Of a stretch of 64,000 bases of DNA, positions 44,601-52,973 are shown one piece after another. How positions within the stretch are numbered: the first letter of the stretch is position 1; each line of letters begins with the position of its first letter. The notes beneath the pieces are model-generated. The model made no database searches. It saw nothing but the letters and a program-made list of their open reading frames with translations, and had not been told where the DNA came from. The stretch is taken from assembly GCA_902168255.1 (NCBI GenBank), contig CABHON010000013.1, positions 1 through 64,000 of the forward strand, written 5' to 3'. The stretch is from an uncultured Legionella sp. (GTDB lineage Bacteria > Pseudomonadota > Gammaproteobacteria > Legionellales > Legionellaceae). The translations under genes and the position numbers were made by a program.

Positions 44601-46251
44601 TGAAAGTATTCTTATCCCCATTGAAACGCTTCAATGCCATGATTTCTTTTATTCTGGGCAAACGGATGATCCCAAAAATTTAGTTCAGCGACTAATCGAT
44701 GGTGAACATATTACTTTATATGCTCATGATGGTTTGGATAACGAAGCAGATCTACAGCAGTTATTAATGCCTTTACTAAATGGCTATGCGATTGGATTAA
44801 ATGGCGAGTATATGTCCATCAGCGGCAAACTTGATTTAATTATTTCACCTAAAGACGAAGTCTCGAAACAATATTTTCCTTGGATTCCGCCAGCTGAACA
44901 CGTTGATTCTGATGCAGAAAATGCAACAGCGCAATCAGAATCTTTGGAAAAAACTACACACTTCAATCCAATTTTATCTGAGCAAAAAAAGAGAGAAGAG
45001 ACGCTTAACGAGCTTTATCAACAAGTACCTCATATTCAAGAGGATGACTATGTTTTGCCAGACAGAATCACCGAAGCGCGACAAACCAATATTTTAAATT
45101 TGTGGAAATTGTTTGGCACTTTAGCAGAGAAAATAAATGTTTTCTCCTGTGCATTAATTGAAGGCCCATCTTCTATTGGAAAAACAACATTGGCCAAATT
45201 GCTTTTGAAAAAAAGCAATCATACGCTAGTGAATGTTTTGAATGTCCATGATTTACAGACAACCAATCAGCCAATTGCCTATGTTTTTAAAGGGGATGAA
45301 GACATTTTACTTACCTGCTTACAACATGCAAAAGCGCAAGGTCAAGTATTAGTTCTTGATGAAATCAATACCTTATCATTGTCTACACAAGAAAAAATCA
45401 TTGCCTTATTAAAGCAAGAAAATCATACCCCAGGGTTTTGTCTTATTGGCACCTTGAATCAAGGTTACTATCCTGGTCGTGAATCTTTTTTAAGCGAGCT
45501 TAAGTACTACAGCCAACCTTTCGTTTTTGAGCAATATAATCAGGATGAATTGCACGATATTATGCGTCAAAAGTTGATAAAATTAAAACTCAACAATGGC
45601 GAACCGGTTGAGCCTGAATTTATTGAGGATGTTATTACGTCTGTTAGTCCATCAATTGAAGCAAAAGATGGTGTATTACGGCTCTTTACACAAAGTCTTC
45701 AAGCGCTTTCTTTACCTTTGGTATCACTTTATTGGTCATGGTTTCAAAAAAGACTGGCAGAAACATCAGAGCCTAAATTAGCTGAAGCTAAGATTATTGT
45801 TAATGAAGAAACAGATGCTCGGCCAAAACTTATTAAAATTGATGAGACATCTAAACTCAGTCAAGCTTCTTATATGCGTTTTTATCATAAAGGAGTGGAA
45901 GAGTTTAAAAAATATCTAAAAGACTATATTGAAGTAAATGATTCGCCAAAACAATATTCTTCTCATGATGCTTTACTACGCGCTTTCGGCAAGCCCCATA
46001 AAACGAAAGCTCATAAAGTTGAAGCAGCTAAATGGTGTCTTGATATGCTCAATGGAAAAAATTGTTCACATCTTTATGAACAACATAGAGCATCATTAAA
46101 TGATGGTACTTTAGGTATCGCATTTCAGCGTATCCAAAACCAATTATTTAAACTAAACGAACAACTTGTAGAACAGAAAAGCACCGATAGTTTTCAATCT
46201 AATCGCCATCCACATAATTCTAAGAATCATAAACTCAGATTGAGCACTTAA
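41620..46251 (+). CDS. 1543-aa AAA+ protein with possible transglutaminase-like core, candidate effector
   Basis: I know no family for the full protein. Its C-terminal third has an AAA+ module: Walker A GPSSIGKT (1182-1189), Walker B VLVLDEIN (Asp1247, Glu1248) and a sensor-like GTLNQGYYPGR (1277-1287), most like the MoxR/dynein-type group. In the middle, Cys552 (PCSERAQML), His578 (GTHAFLKI) and Asp591 (YSLDLGG) have the order and spacing of a papain/transglutaminase triad. Two related segments, VHVYHSDGLNTITSADEL near residue 72 and ITLYAHDGLDNEADLQQ near 1035, suggest an internal repeat. There is no signal peptide or membrane span. The tail is basic. Mobile-element remnants flank it, suggesting transfer. 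Function is unknown. Confidence 0.72.
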   Translation: MPKEKLPKKLPPWLYTQRALGRFNPAGLTAHASVLTLSPKKIILDAGSLHIQNFFDLKSTISTLLQQGFEVHVYHSDGLNTITSADELDSYKGKASENFNTEVMWKELYEKHDLNRKDCVALGLETNVSKKDIENFIVLFIADFLNKDNLDSTIIPFLESVERYSLPEILNVMTSYMARLLNSSISSTSGGFLYSVIPGNSIALSSAPISLEQLNQLKIAVYIYIRVSIDTTKRTLTFVLSSPEDEFLYLMSEGNLSLKEALLKTTRLDTKVKATLRDTPDEKINEFFFHQLYDSFGEDYTNKLFELTRKIKLDADFFRDISNEVSLATSLQDTTPKPQSDWIYDGESIREMTVFDAIFNRKDLIQPLQALFHCTQRGHNKSIPAWLENESRMAVGKVYHYDGKKLSAETSSLSDLQPLLSTEKNNEGEYELEVFSKNLRNFEIVFPREKKASKGFRYYLIPINHPDLRLIHCNQKDTEIVKDRLGRYILKTRDLKKCKVTLGIPNRPSSNIIDNTNYQFFQEKLTEKGIGDIIQTFFNTNFEPCNKQNIPCSERAQMLLKENPPLQAMCYYVENGTHAFLKIKGTNYSLDLGGARVKKVYRAEKLPKKTVVPKVISPPPHTLFNASEITEAKLWEEYYDTEKATYKKQLIQALNPVQEEKVLLPLEKEIFLSKGIQGVIGNPITTLQAISQWKIPSTAWQYYLDPNDFLKMIQENSTPDAGVTHVINLSPWYIPDQGQRDRLRVKLHEWLITYKDTHQIVLLTDDANSILQDRSMVSRMTGSYRAPNFVVNQEKSEETVAPENNNNTGLQTIDIHAILQIIQADLAKGKTNIIVPLFFSSEDNSAWSLLQNIIQEINITGKMYLDGQYYPEQGRYNDVSIELKQVSLPLKNLFDEICPNQNSKFNENFIYYLNPHLAQYGLLSFLRKHQGESISLVLTQALPEKIWYQLLSEAKKQGCTLCLHTSNRNYWPKDLVFHDDALFEFHHSVIQQSNESILIPIETLQCHDFFYSGQTDDPKNLVQRLIDGEHITLYAHDGLDNEADLQQLLMPLLNGYAIGLNGEYMSISGKLDLIISPKDEVSKQYFPWIPPAEHVDSDAENATAQSESLEKTTHFNPILSEQKKREETLNELYQQVPHIQEDDYVLPDRITEARQTNILNLWKLFGTLAEKINVFSCALIEGPSSIGKTTLAKLLLKKSNHTLVNVLNVHDLQTTNQPIAYVFKGDEDILLTCLQHAKAQGQVLVLDEINTLSLSTQEKIIALLKQENHTPGFCLIGTLNQGYYPGRESFLSELKYYSQPFVFEQYNQDELHDIMRQKLIKLKLNNGEPVEPEFIEDVITSVSPSIEAKDGVLRLFTQSLQALSLPLVSLYWSWFQKRLAETSEPKLAEAKIIVNEETDARPKLIKIDETSKLSQASYMRFYHKGVEEFKKYLKDYIEVNDSPKQYSSHDALLRAFGKPHKTKAHKVEAAKWCLDMLNGKNCSHLYEQHRASLNDGTLGIAFQRIQNQLFKLNEQLVEQKSTDSFQSNRHPHNSKNHKLRLST

Positions 46252-46283
46252 CCCCTATTAGCTAAGAAAGTCTCAAATGCTAA

Positions 46284-46503
46284 TTAAGAGCTGAATTTAG
46301 CTAGCAATAAGTTGAACACAGCGGTTAATTTTCCAAAGACATGTTCTGGAATCACCATCAAATCAAGGGTGATGACCTCTTCATTAGTGAAGGATAGATT
46401 CGCATAATTCGTAAATCTTTGACAATACACCGCATAAATTTTTCTGATACTCATCGCAAACAAATATATACATTGATATAATGCGCTCAAGCCAGCTCAT
46501 CAT
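46284..46503 (-). pseudogene. Degenerate DDE transposase N-terminal fragment with frameshift
   Basis: From ATG 46501-46503 the frame gives MMSWLERIISMYIFVCDEYQ. A shift is then needed to read YCQRFTNYANLSFTNEEVIT in another frame. Together they match the start of an IS4/IS982-like transposase (LERL...YCQRFSN...LSFTDEEVIT). The DDE catalytic core is missing. It lies in the 340-bp gap after the AAA+ gene. Confidence 0.6.
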
Positions 46504-46590
46504 TTACTCCTTAATTTTTGAAAGAATCAAGATTTTAAATGCCTTGCTGGCTTTTTTAAATTAGAAACTCCAACAAAATAAGGAAAAAAC

Positions 46591-47151
46591 ATGCATAGCC
46601 AACCATCACGACGTTCCATTCGGCTAAAAAACTATGATTATTCTCAGAATGGCATTTATGTCATAACACTATGTATTCAAAATAAAACCTGTTTATTGGG
46701 CAATATTGTCAATGAAATTATGATATTGAATGAAGCTGGAAAAATGATTGACGAACAATGGCATCAATTATCTATACGATTTAATTCCATCCAGTTAGAA
46801 GAGTATATCATTATGCCTAATCATTTCCACGGAATTATCATCGTAGGGGCAGGTCTTGTACCTGCCCGAAATATCGAAGCACCTATCAATCTTGACGGGC
46901 AGGTACAAGACCTGCCCCTACAGAACCACCATCTGAGTAAAATTGTTAGAGCACTGAGATTAATTACCACTCATCAATATATTCTGGGGGTAAAAAACAA
47001 TCATTGGAAACCATTCGATGGTAAGTTATGGCAACGTAATTATTACGAGCATATTATTCGCAATGAAGAAGATTTTTTCAGAGCAAAAGAATACATTAGA
47101 GCTAATCCGCAAAATTGGATACGAGATAAAATAAATCCGTTTAAAAATTAG
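46591..47151 (+). CDS. REP-associated tyrosine transposase (RAYT) with an internal REP palindrome
   Basis: The 186-aa Y1_Tnp protein starts with the basic RRSIRLKNYDYSQNGIY. It has the HUH metal motif in MPNHFHGIIIV (His78 and His80) and the helix with LWQRNYYEHIIRN (candidate catalytic Tyr151/152), ending in EYIRANPQNW. It nicks and joins single strands at REP hairpins. Residues about 85-111 (GAGLVPARN to DGQVQDLPLQ) are encoded by a 79-bp REP palindrome that keeps the frame open. AAGGAAAA precedes the ATG. The 3' end overlaps the next gene by four bases. Confidence 0.88.
   Translation: MHSQPSRRSIRLKNYDYSQNGIYVITLCIQNKTCLLGNIVNEIMILNEAGKMIDEQWHQLSIRFNSIQLEEYIIMPNHFHGIIIVGAGLVPARNIEAPINLDGQVQDLPLQNHHLSKIVRALRLITTHQYILGVKNNHWKPFDGKLWQRNYYEHIIRNEEDFFRAKEYIRANPQNWIRDKINPFKN
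46843..46921. repeat. REP-like palindrome inside the transposase gene
   Basis: The left end GTAGGGGCAGGTCTTGTACC and its complement at the right end enclose a spacer of about 39 bases. It is the same family as 14147 and 57333, with A for G in the eighth or ninth position. It reads through in frame. Confidence 0.88.
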
Positions 47152-47831
47152 CATTTAGCTCTTAATAGGCATTCAAGTTCTGTTAAACAGGAAACTTGAT
47201 AGGTAGGTTTGATATTTTTAGTAATTTTTATATTATGATGATTAATCCAACAAGTATGTAACCCAGCATTAAAGCCACCTAAAATATCAGCATCTAAATT
47301 ATCACCCACCATCAATACTTTACTGGGATTAGGATTTCCCATTAGGGCTAAAGCATGTTCAAAAATTTCTGGATGTGGTTTGCCAATGCCTACTTGTTCA
47401 GACATCACTATTACTTCAAAGTGATTCTTTAATCCTGTTTGAGTAAGGCGAGCGTCTTGTAAAGTACTGAAACCGTTCGTAACAATACCCAATCGATTTT
47501 TATTTTTTAGTGATTGAATTAAGCTAATGGCGCCTTCTAGTGGTTTGCTGATCTCCGTCATGGCAGCAAAAAAAGATTGATTCAGGAACTCTATTTCCAT
47601 TTGGGTTTTTATTGCCCATGAATGAAAGCGCGTAGCCTTTAATTGAGATATGGTAATATTGCCATTTTGGTATTCTGTCCATAAAGATTTGTTCATTATT
47701 TGATATTCATGATAATGCTCTTTAGTAAACTCAATACCCAATTTCGAAAACATTAATGTTAATCCACTTAAATCATCAAAATGAAGCAAGGTTTCGTCTA
47801 TATCAAACAAAATCCACTCATATGTATTCAT
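47148..47831 (-). CDS. HAD-family nucleotidase, YjjG-like
   Basis: The 227-aa HAD phosphatase has FDIDETLLHFDD (catalytic Asp), VTNGFSTLQDARL and GKPHPEIFEHAL. VMVGDNLDADILGGFNAG carries the metal Asp pair. Sequence and length fit YjjG, a house-cleaning pyrimidine 5'-nucleotidase. The start is set at ATG 47831, which begins MNTYEWILFD. The eight extra upstream residues of the longer frame are not conserved. There is no strong ribosome site. Confidence 0.85.
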   Translation of the reverse strand: MNTYEWILFDIDETLLHFDDLSGLTLMFSKLGIEFTKEHYHEYQIMNKSLWTEYQNGNITISQLKATRFHSWAIKTQMEIEFLNQSFFAAMTEISKPLEGAISLIQSLKNKNRLGIVTNGFSTLQDARLTQTGLKNHFEVIVMSEQVGIGKPHPEIFEHALALMGNPNPSKVLMVGDNLDADILGGFNAGLHTCWINHHNIKITKNIKPTYQVSCLTELECLLRAKC

Positions 47832-48211
47832 TTTTTTTGTCCAAATTAAAAGCAATATTATAAGAGATTAATATAGAAACAAACAAGTCAATTATTTTTA
47901 GCTTGCTTGTCCATCCAGTGCTTAAGATTTGATTTTCTGGCTATTTTGGAGTAAAGAAAAAAATAGACGCGTCTATTTTGGATTACATTACAAAACAGCC
48001 GGAGGAAGGATTTCAACGATTAATGAAGGTGGGAGGTTTCCTGAACCTTTTTTATCAGGTGATGAACGTTTAGCACGAATTAGTTGCTAATCTTAAATAA
48101 TTGTTTCATCAAGATGAAGTTTTAGTAACTAATCTTTTGGATTACTTTAAAACGCCTCCGTGGGAATAAACGAAGTAATGGGTAATTGTCTTTAAAAATA
48201 GAGTTGTGCTT
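47832..48211. other. 380-bp region without a recognisable gene
   Basis: No conserved ORF is seen on either strand. It holds a perfect 16-bp palindrome AATAGACGCGTCTATT (47972-47987). Two similar segments, CTATTTTGGATTACATTACA and TTTGGATTACTTTAAAACGC, look like a decayed repeat. It may be a degraded gene or element. Confidence 0.4.
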
Positions 48212-49225
48212 TCACGCTAAATTTTCTACTATTGGTTTGTTGGCATTTTGTTTGAGTAAGGTTACATCACCCGATGAAAATGCTTGAACATTTCCATCCG
48301 CAAGACGTAGCAGTAAATTTCCGTTAGGATTAATGCCCACCACCGTGCCCGATATACGTTGCTCTCCATATTCCAAGGTAACTACTTTTTGTTTTAACCC
48401 GTTGACTGCATCCCATGCTTCAGAAAAAGCTGAAAAACCATGCTGTTCAAACCGATGTATATAGCTATGTAAATAACGCAATAAAATAATAGCCACTTCA
48501 TTACGATCCCATATCATACCGCTTTCCTCTCGTAAAGAAGTCCAAGCTTGTGAGATATCCAAAGGATCATCACTGGTTGTATTAACATTCAAACCAATAC
48601 CCATTGTGACCTTACAGAAACCATGAGATTCTGCTTGAACTTCGATTAAAATACCAGCAATTTTTTTTCCCTGATACAAAACATCATTTGGCCATTTCGC
48701 AATACCTTCTTTTAAACCTAGTTCACTTAATGTGTCCAGCACAACCAAACTCATCACTAAACTTAATCCAGCTAACTCAGCAAGATCCTTTTGAAAAAGG
48801 TAATAAACAGAAAGGTGAATATTTTTGCCAAAAGGGGAACTCCAAACGCGATTCATCCTACCACGGCCATGTAGTTGATGTTCTGCAAAACAACAGCCTA
48901 GTTGCAATGGTTGAATAGTATTTTGCAATTTAAAGTAATCATTCGTAGAAGAAATGCTTTCTAAAACTGTGACATCAATGTTACCAGAAAAAGCTTTTTT
49001 GATGAGTTCTGGTTCAAGGAGTAAAAGCGGTTCTTCTAATGAATACCCATTACTTTGGATTGAATTCACCTCAATACCATACTCCTCAAGTTTTTTAATC
49101 ATTTTCCAAATAGCGCTACGAGTAATATTTAACGTTTGTCCCAGGATATTACCATCATGGTACTGACCATCACTTAATATACGGGTTAACTGGGCAAATT
49201 TTGCATTAAAAGGTTTGATTTTCAT
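48212..49225 (-). CDS. birA: Bifunctional biotin-protein ligase and biotin repressor
   Basis: The 337-aa protein has an N-terminal winged HTH (about 10-60, LGQTLNITRSAIWKMIKKLE) and a ligase domain with ESISSTNDYF, HGRGRMNRVWSS (119-130, biotinyl-AMP loop) and KWPNDVLYQGKKIAGIL. An SH3-like C-terminal domain follows. It biotinylates acetyl-CoA carboxylase and represses target genes when biotin is plentiful. The HTH is intact, so repression is expected. A candidate operator lies in its own upstream region (49289-49322). Confidence 0.94.
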   Translation of the reverse strand: MKIKPFNAKFAQLTRILSDGQYHDGNILGQTLNITRSAIWKMIKKLEEYGIEVNSIQSNGYSLEEPLLLLEPELIKKAFSGNIDVTVLESISSTNDYFKLQNTIQPLQLGCCFAEHQLHGRGRMNRVWSSPFGKNIHLSVYYLFQKDLAELAGLSLVMSLVVLDTLSELGLKEGIAKWPNDVLYQGKKIAGILIEVQAESHGFCKVTMGIGLNVNTTSDDPLDISQAWTSLREESGMIWDRNEVAIILLRYLHSYIHRFEQHGFSAFSEAWDAVNGLKQKVVTLEYGEQRISGTVVGINPNGNLLLRLADGNVQAFSSGDVTLLKQNANKPIVENLA

Positions 49226-49288
49226 CGCATTTATATTGGTAAGAAAGCGGCTAATACTACCATTTTGGATGAAATAAAACGAGCAATT

Positions 49289-49342
49289 ACTGTCAACCGT
49301 TATAAAAATAAAAGTTGACAGTAAAAAATGGTTGCGTATAAT
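49289..49342 (+). promoter_or_regulatory. Consensus promoter overlapped by a BirA-box-like inverted repeat
   Basis: The promoter is TTGACA (49315-49320), 16 bases, then TATAAT (49337-49342), 35 bases upstream of the MATE gene. The -35 is inside the right arm of a perfect 9-base inverted repeat ACTGTCAAC/GTTGACAGT (49289-49322). With CTGTCAACC-N14-AGTTGACAG it resembles the BirA box TTGTAAACC-N14/15-GGTTTACAA. Confidence 0.6.
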
Positions 49343-49377
49343 CGCTTTTATCTTTTATTACATCTGAGGCGAATAAG

Positions 49378-50970
49378 ATGTTAACAGTAACTAATTTCAA
49401 AGCTCCACTTTTACCCCAAGAGCCAAACATTTCTGATTCGGAACATATTTTCAGCCTTGTTTTTAATTTTTGGCAGCAAAAATATTCTCGTCACGAATTA
49501 ATGCAACTGGCTAAAGAAATTATGCAAACGGCAGGCCCGGGTATAATTAGTAACTGTATTGGGTATGGTAACAGTTTTTGTGGCAGTATTTTCGTTTGCT
49601 GGCTTGGTATGGAGTTCGTTGCCACGACGGGTTATGCCAATCGATTTCGCTATATGTTTATGGTTATACCCAGTTATTTCTTTTTTGCTTTGACAAATCC
49701 ATTGGAGAAAGCCTTCAAATCAAATGAAGAGTCACCTGGTTTAATTCTTACTACTGCATTACTTCTATCTATTCCAATTAATATCATCAGCATTGCTCTT
49801 TTATCCCAAGTTGAAAACATGTTGTTGGTTATCGGAGAAAACTCAGAGGATGCTCAACTTGTTGGTCAATATTGTGATTACTTAATCATCTCTGTTCCAG
49901 CTTATATAGCGCTTCAGATTATTTCTCAAATACTTTTTGTGTATAGACCATCTTTATTAATGCCCGCTGCATTATTCAGAACAGCTATAGAGATTGGACT
50001 AACTTATACAATGGTGTTGAAAAGTAATATAGGTTTTATTGGCTGGCCACTGGCTAGTGCTATTCAAAATTGGACGACTCTTTTAATCTCAGTCATAATG
50101 ATTGCATCTCCTATCGGAAAAGAGCTTCGTCAAAAAATTGGCTTTCAATGTTTTTCTTGGGAAAACATAAAGAATATTAGCTTATTGCAATTACAAGCAG
50201 GTTCTCCTATTGTACTTCATTTTTTTACGTTAGCATTAGGCGGGTTTGTTTTAACATTATTTGCAGGCAAGCTATCACAGCAAAGCCTAGCAGCTTTTAG
50301 TATTGCTAGTAGTATTGCCTATTGGGCTCTTATGTTTTTAGAGCCTATTACTATTGCTCTTTCAAAGCTTATTTCTTCTCACGATAAAAACAATCTTGAT
50401 ATGGCGATTAGAAAAAGCTACGCCATTAAAGCCTATGGAGTTTCTGCAACAATCGGTTTTTTAATCAATTTGCCTTTAAGTTTAATGATGATTTTCGGGT
50501 ATCGTCAACTTGCCTCCTTTTTTCTCAATGCATCTGATTATCAACAAGTAGAAACTTTACTCTCCAAATTATTACCCATTTATTCTACTTTTGGTCTAAT
50601 ATGTCCTTTCAAAAATTCTGCAATAGGTATTATGCGAGGAAAAGGAAATGGAAAAACTTTACCTGGATTCCTAGTGGAGCTAGCTGCTTATTTAGTTATA
50701 GGCATTACAGGTGGGGCTATTTTTACTTTTTCTTCAGAAAAAACAGTGATCGGAATTGGGGCAAGTGATGTTTTTTCTACTCTATTTGCTGCAACTTTAT
50801 TGACCCTTGTTGTTCAGCGTGAGATCTCAAAACATCAATACCCCGAAACTGCATTGGGAAACCACAGGGCAGCTTGGTTTCAATCTTTGAGAAAACTTCC
50901 AAAAAATCCAATACAAACAACTGAGGAAAGAAAATTAGATATGGTAGTGGCGAATCAGTCTCAAGTCTAA
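49378..50970 (+). CDS. MATE-family multidrug/toxin transporter
   Basis: The 530-aa protein has 12 predicted spans, and the two halves share the MATE fold. AKEIMQTAGPGIISN is in span 1, and FIGWPLASAIQNW and LLQLQAGSPIVLH occur at the usual places. It exports cations, drugs or metabolites with Na+ or H+ coupling. The N-terminal 55 residues before span 1 are longer than usual. The substrate is unknown. The promoter overlaps a possible BirA operator. Confidence 0.83.
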   Translation: MLTVTNFKAPLLPQEPNISDSEHIFSLVFNFWQQKYSRHELMQLAKEIMQTAGPGIISNCIGYGNSFCGSIFVCWLGMEFVATTGYANRFRYMFMVIPSYFFFALTNPLEKAFKSNEESPGLILTTALLLSIPINIISIALLSQVENMLLVIGENSEDAQLVGQYCDYLIISVPAYIALQIISQILFVYRPSLLMPAALFRTAIEIGLTYTMVLKSNIGFIGWPLASAIQNWTTLLISVIMIASPIGKELRQKIGFQCFSWENIKNISLLQLQAGSPIVLHFFTLALGGFVLTLFAGKLSQQSLAAFSIASSIAYWALMFLEPITIALSKLISSHDKNNLDMAIRKSYAIKAYGVSATIGFLINLPLSLMMIFGYRQLASFFLNASDYQQVETLLSKLLPIYSTFGLICPFKNSAIGIMRGKGNGKTLPGFLVELAAYLVIGITGGAIFTFSSEKTVIGIGASDVFSTLFAATLLTLVVQREISKHQYPETALGNHRAAWFQSLRKLPKNPIQTTEERKLDMVVANQSQV

Positions 50971-51031
50971 CGAAAGAATATTCTGAAGAAGCTTTAAACA
51001 TGCTATAAAAAGAAGAAAACATTACCAATAT

Positions 51032-51640
51032 CTATAAAAATATTTTAAAAAATGGAAAAAATACTGGTACGGTCATTGCCCAAGCTGTAAAGACGCCAGC
51101 GACTAAGCCAAATAAGTGTCCTTCCCAAGAAGTAGATTCGCGTAAAGGTAATATACCGAAAAAAATACCCGCAAAATAATAAACGCAAAGAATACCAAGT
51201 ATAAGAGAGGTGGCACTAGGTTCCTGAATCATAAAAAAAACAAGAAAGCCCCAGTAGCCGGTAATTACCGCACTGGCACCTACATGCATCGCTTTGCGTC
51301 CAAATAACCAGGTGAGCAGGCCACTGAAAAGAAAAATAGAGCAAGTGGCAGCAATAAAGGTTTGATCTGAATAGATGAGCATGAAATCCATTAAGACAAA
51401 TAAAGGTATGGAATTGAAGAAAAGATGATTGAAATTGCCATGTAAGAAAGGTGAGCAAACAATACCTACTAACCCAAAAAGATGACGAGGATAAATACCT
51501 AAAGCTAGTAAACGATAGTTTAATGCTACGTTGATTATATGAATAAGAAATAACAGTCCAAGCACAGCGAGTAATAAGGGTAAATGCTCTTTGGTTTGGG
51601 TCACAATATCCATAAGTGAATTTACTAGATTTTCAAACAT
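51032..51640 (-). CDS. Rhomboid-family intramembrane serine protease
   Basis: The 202-aa protein has six spans and the rhomboid active site: HGNFNHLFFN (67-76), catalytic Ser123 in HVGASAVITG and His175 in WEGHLFGLVAG. It cuts substrates within the membrane. It overlaps xseA by eight bases at its start, so it is probably translated from the same mRNA. Confidence 0.9.
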   Translation of the reverse strand: MFENLVNSLMDIVTQTKEHLPLLLAVLGLLFLIHIINVALNYRLLALGIYPRHLFGLVGIVCSPFLHGNFNHLFFNSIPLFVLMDFMLIYSDQTFIAATCSIFLFSGLLTWLFGRKAMHVGASAVITGYWGFLVFFMIQEPSATSLILGILCVYYFAGIFFGILPLRESTSWEGHLFGLVAGVFTAWAMTVPVFFPFFKIFL

Positions 51641-52973
51641 GAGGAGATACCTTTATTACTTGGCAGGAAAGTTCCATTTTAGAAAGCTTAACCTTAATTT
51701 TATCATTGATAACAACATCTTTAGGTTCCCGAATTAGCTTATTTTCTTCAGTCATTGCCAGAGCATACCCGCGCTCTAGTGTCGCAAGGGGGCTGACTAC
51801 TCTTAATGCAGAAATACAGGTCGCGAAGCGTTTATGTTGTGTTTGTAGTTTCCGTTGAAAAGCCTGATGCAAGGTAAAAGCAAGTTGTGAAATATGAACT
51901 TGGCATTTTTGCAGGTGTGTACGTGGATTTTTTTGTGTTAATCGATGATAAAGTTGATTAAATATATTTCTTTTTAATGATAATTGTCTGTATAAAGAAT
52001 GCTTTAAGGTACTTTCTAGACGATCAACCGTTTGTGATTTTTCTTGAAGCTGGTATTTAAACTGTTGAAGTTTATGCTCTGAAAATTGTATGTGTTGTTT
52101 CTTTTGGCTAATTAAATACTGCAACATTTGATAAGCGCGTTGCATAAATTGTTGGATGTGTAATAACCAGTCCTTTTGGTTAGGAGCAACGGCTTCAGCA
52201 GCGGCAGTAGGGGTGGATGCTGCATAATCAGCGACGTAGTCAGCAATGCTGGTATCTACTTGATGACCGATACCGGTAACAATAGGGATTTCGCTGTTAA
52301 AAATAGCCCATGCGACCACTTCTTCGTTAAAAGGCCATAAATCTTCGAGTGAACCTCCGCCTCGAGCGACAATTAAGACATCACATTCTTTGCGATGATT
52401 GGCGATATGAATGGCTTGAGCAATCTTGGGTGCCGCTGTTTTGCCTTGAACTTCAGTGGGATAAATAATAATTTTAGCGGCAATAAATCGACGTTTTAAG
52501 GTGGCTAAAATATCTCGAATGGCAGCACCATGAGGAGAGGTTACAACACCCACCACATGAGGGGTGGTAGGTAAAGGCTGCTTAAATTGTGCCTCAAAAA
52601 GTCCCAACCCAGCTAAATTTTGTTTCAATTGCTCAAACTGCATTTGTAGTAAACCGGCACCGGCATCTTCTAAATGCCGAATATTGAGCTGATAATCACC
52701 TCGAGGTTGATACAATCCTACACGGGCGAAAGCAATTACCTGTTTACCATTTTCTAAAAGAGAAGTAGGTAGTGAAAGGGCATAAGAGGAAAAAAGGACA
52801 CAATTTACTTGAGCATTACTATCTTTGAGGGAAAGATAATAATGCCCGGAAGATGCTTTTTTGAGGTTGGAAATCTCACCTTGAACCTTAATCCATCCCA
52901 GTTCCTCTTCTAAAAGGGTATGAACTGTTTTATTCAGTTCACTAATGGTATAAATAATTTCAGAATTTAACAT
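51633..52973 (-). CDS. xseA: Exodeoxyribonuclease VII large subunit
   Basis: The 446-aa protein has an N-terminal OB fold ([22 protein letters not shown]) and the catalytic domain with [15 protein letters not shown] and [37 protein letters not shown] is followed by the TPTAAAE motif, then a coiled-coil region and RGYALAM. It degrades single-stranded DNA together with the small subunit XseB, whose gene is not here. It overlaps sdaA by seven bases. Confidence 0.96.
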   Translation of the reverse strand: MLNSEIIYTISELNKTVHTLLEEELGWIKVQGEISNLKKASSGHYYLSLKDSNAQVNCVLFSSYALSLPTSLLENGKQVIAFARVGLYQPRGDYQLNIRHLEDAGAGLLQMQFEQLKQNLAGLGLFEAQFKQPLPTTPHVVGVVTSPHGAAIRDILATLKRRFIAAKIIIYPTEVQGKTAAPKIAQAIHIANHRKECDVLIVARGGGSLEDLWPFNEEVVAWAIFNSEIPIVTGIGHQVDTSIADYVADYAASTPTAAAEAVAPNQKDWLLHIQQFMQRAYQMLQYLISQKKQHIQFSEHKLQQFKYQLQEKSQTVDRLESTLKHSLYRQLSLKRNIFNQLYHRLTQKNPRTHLQKCQVHISQLAFTLHQAFQRKLQTQHKRFATCISALRVVSPLATLERGYALAMTEENKLIREPKDVVINDKIKVKLSKMELSCQVIKVSPHV

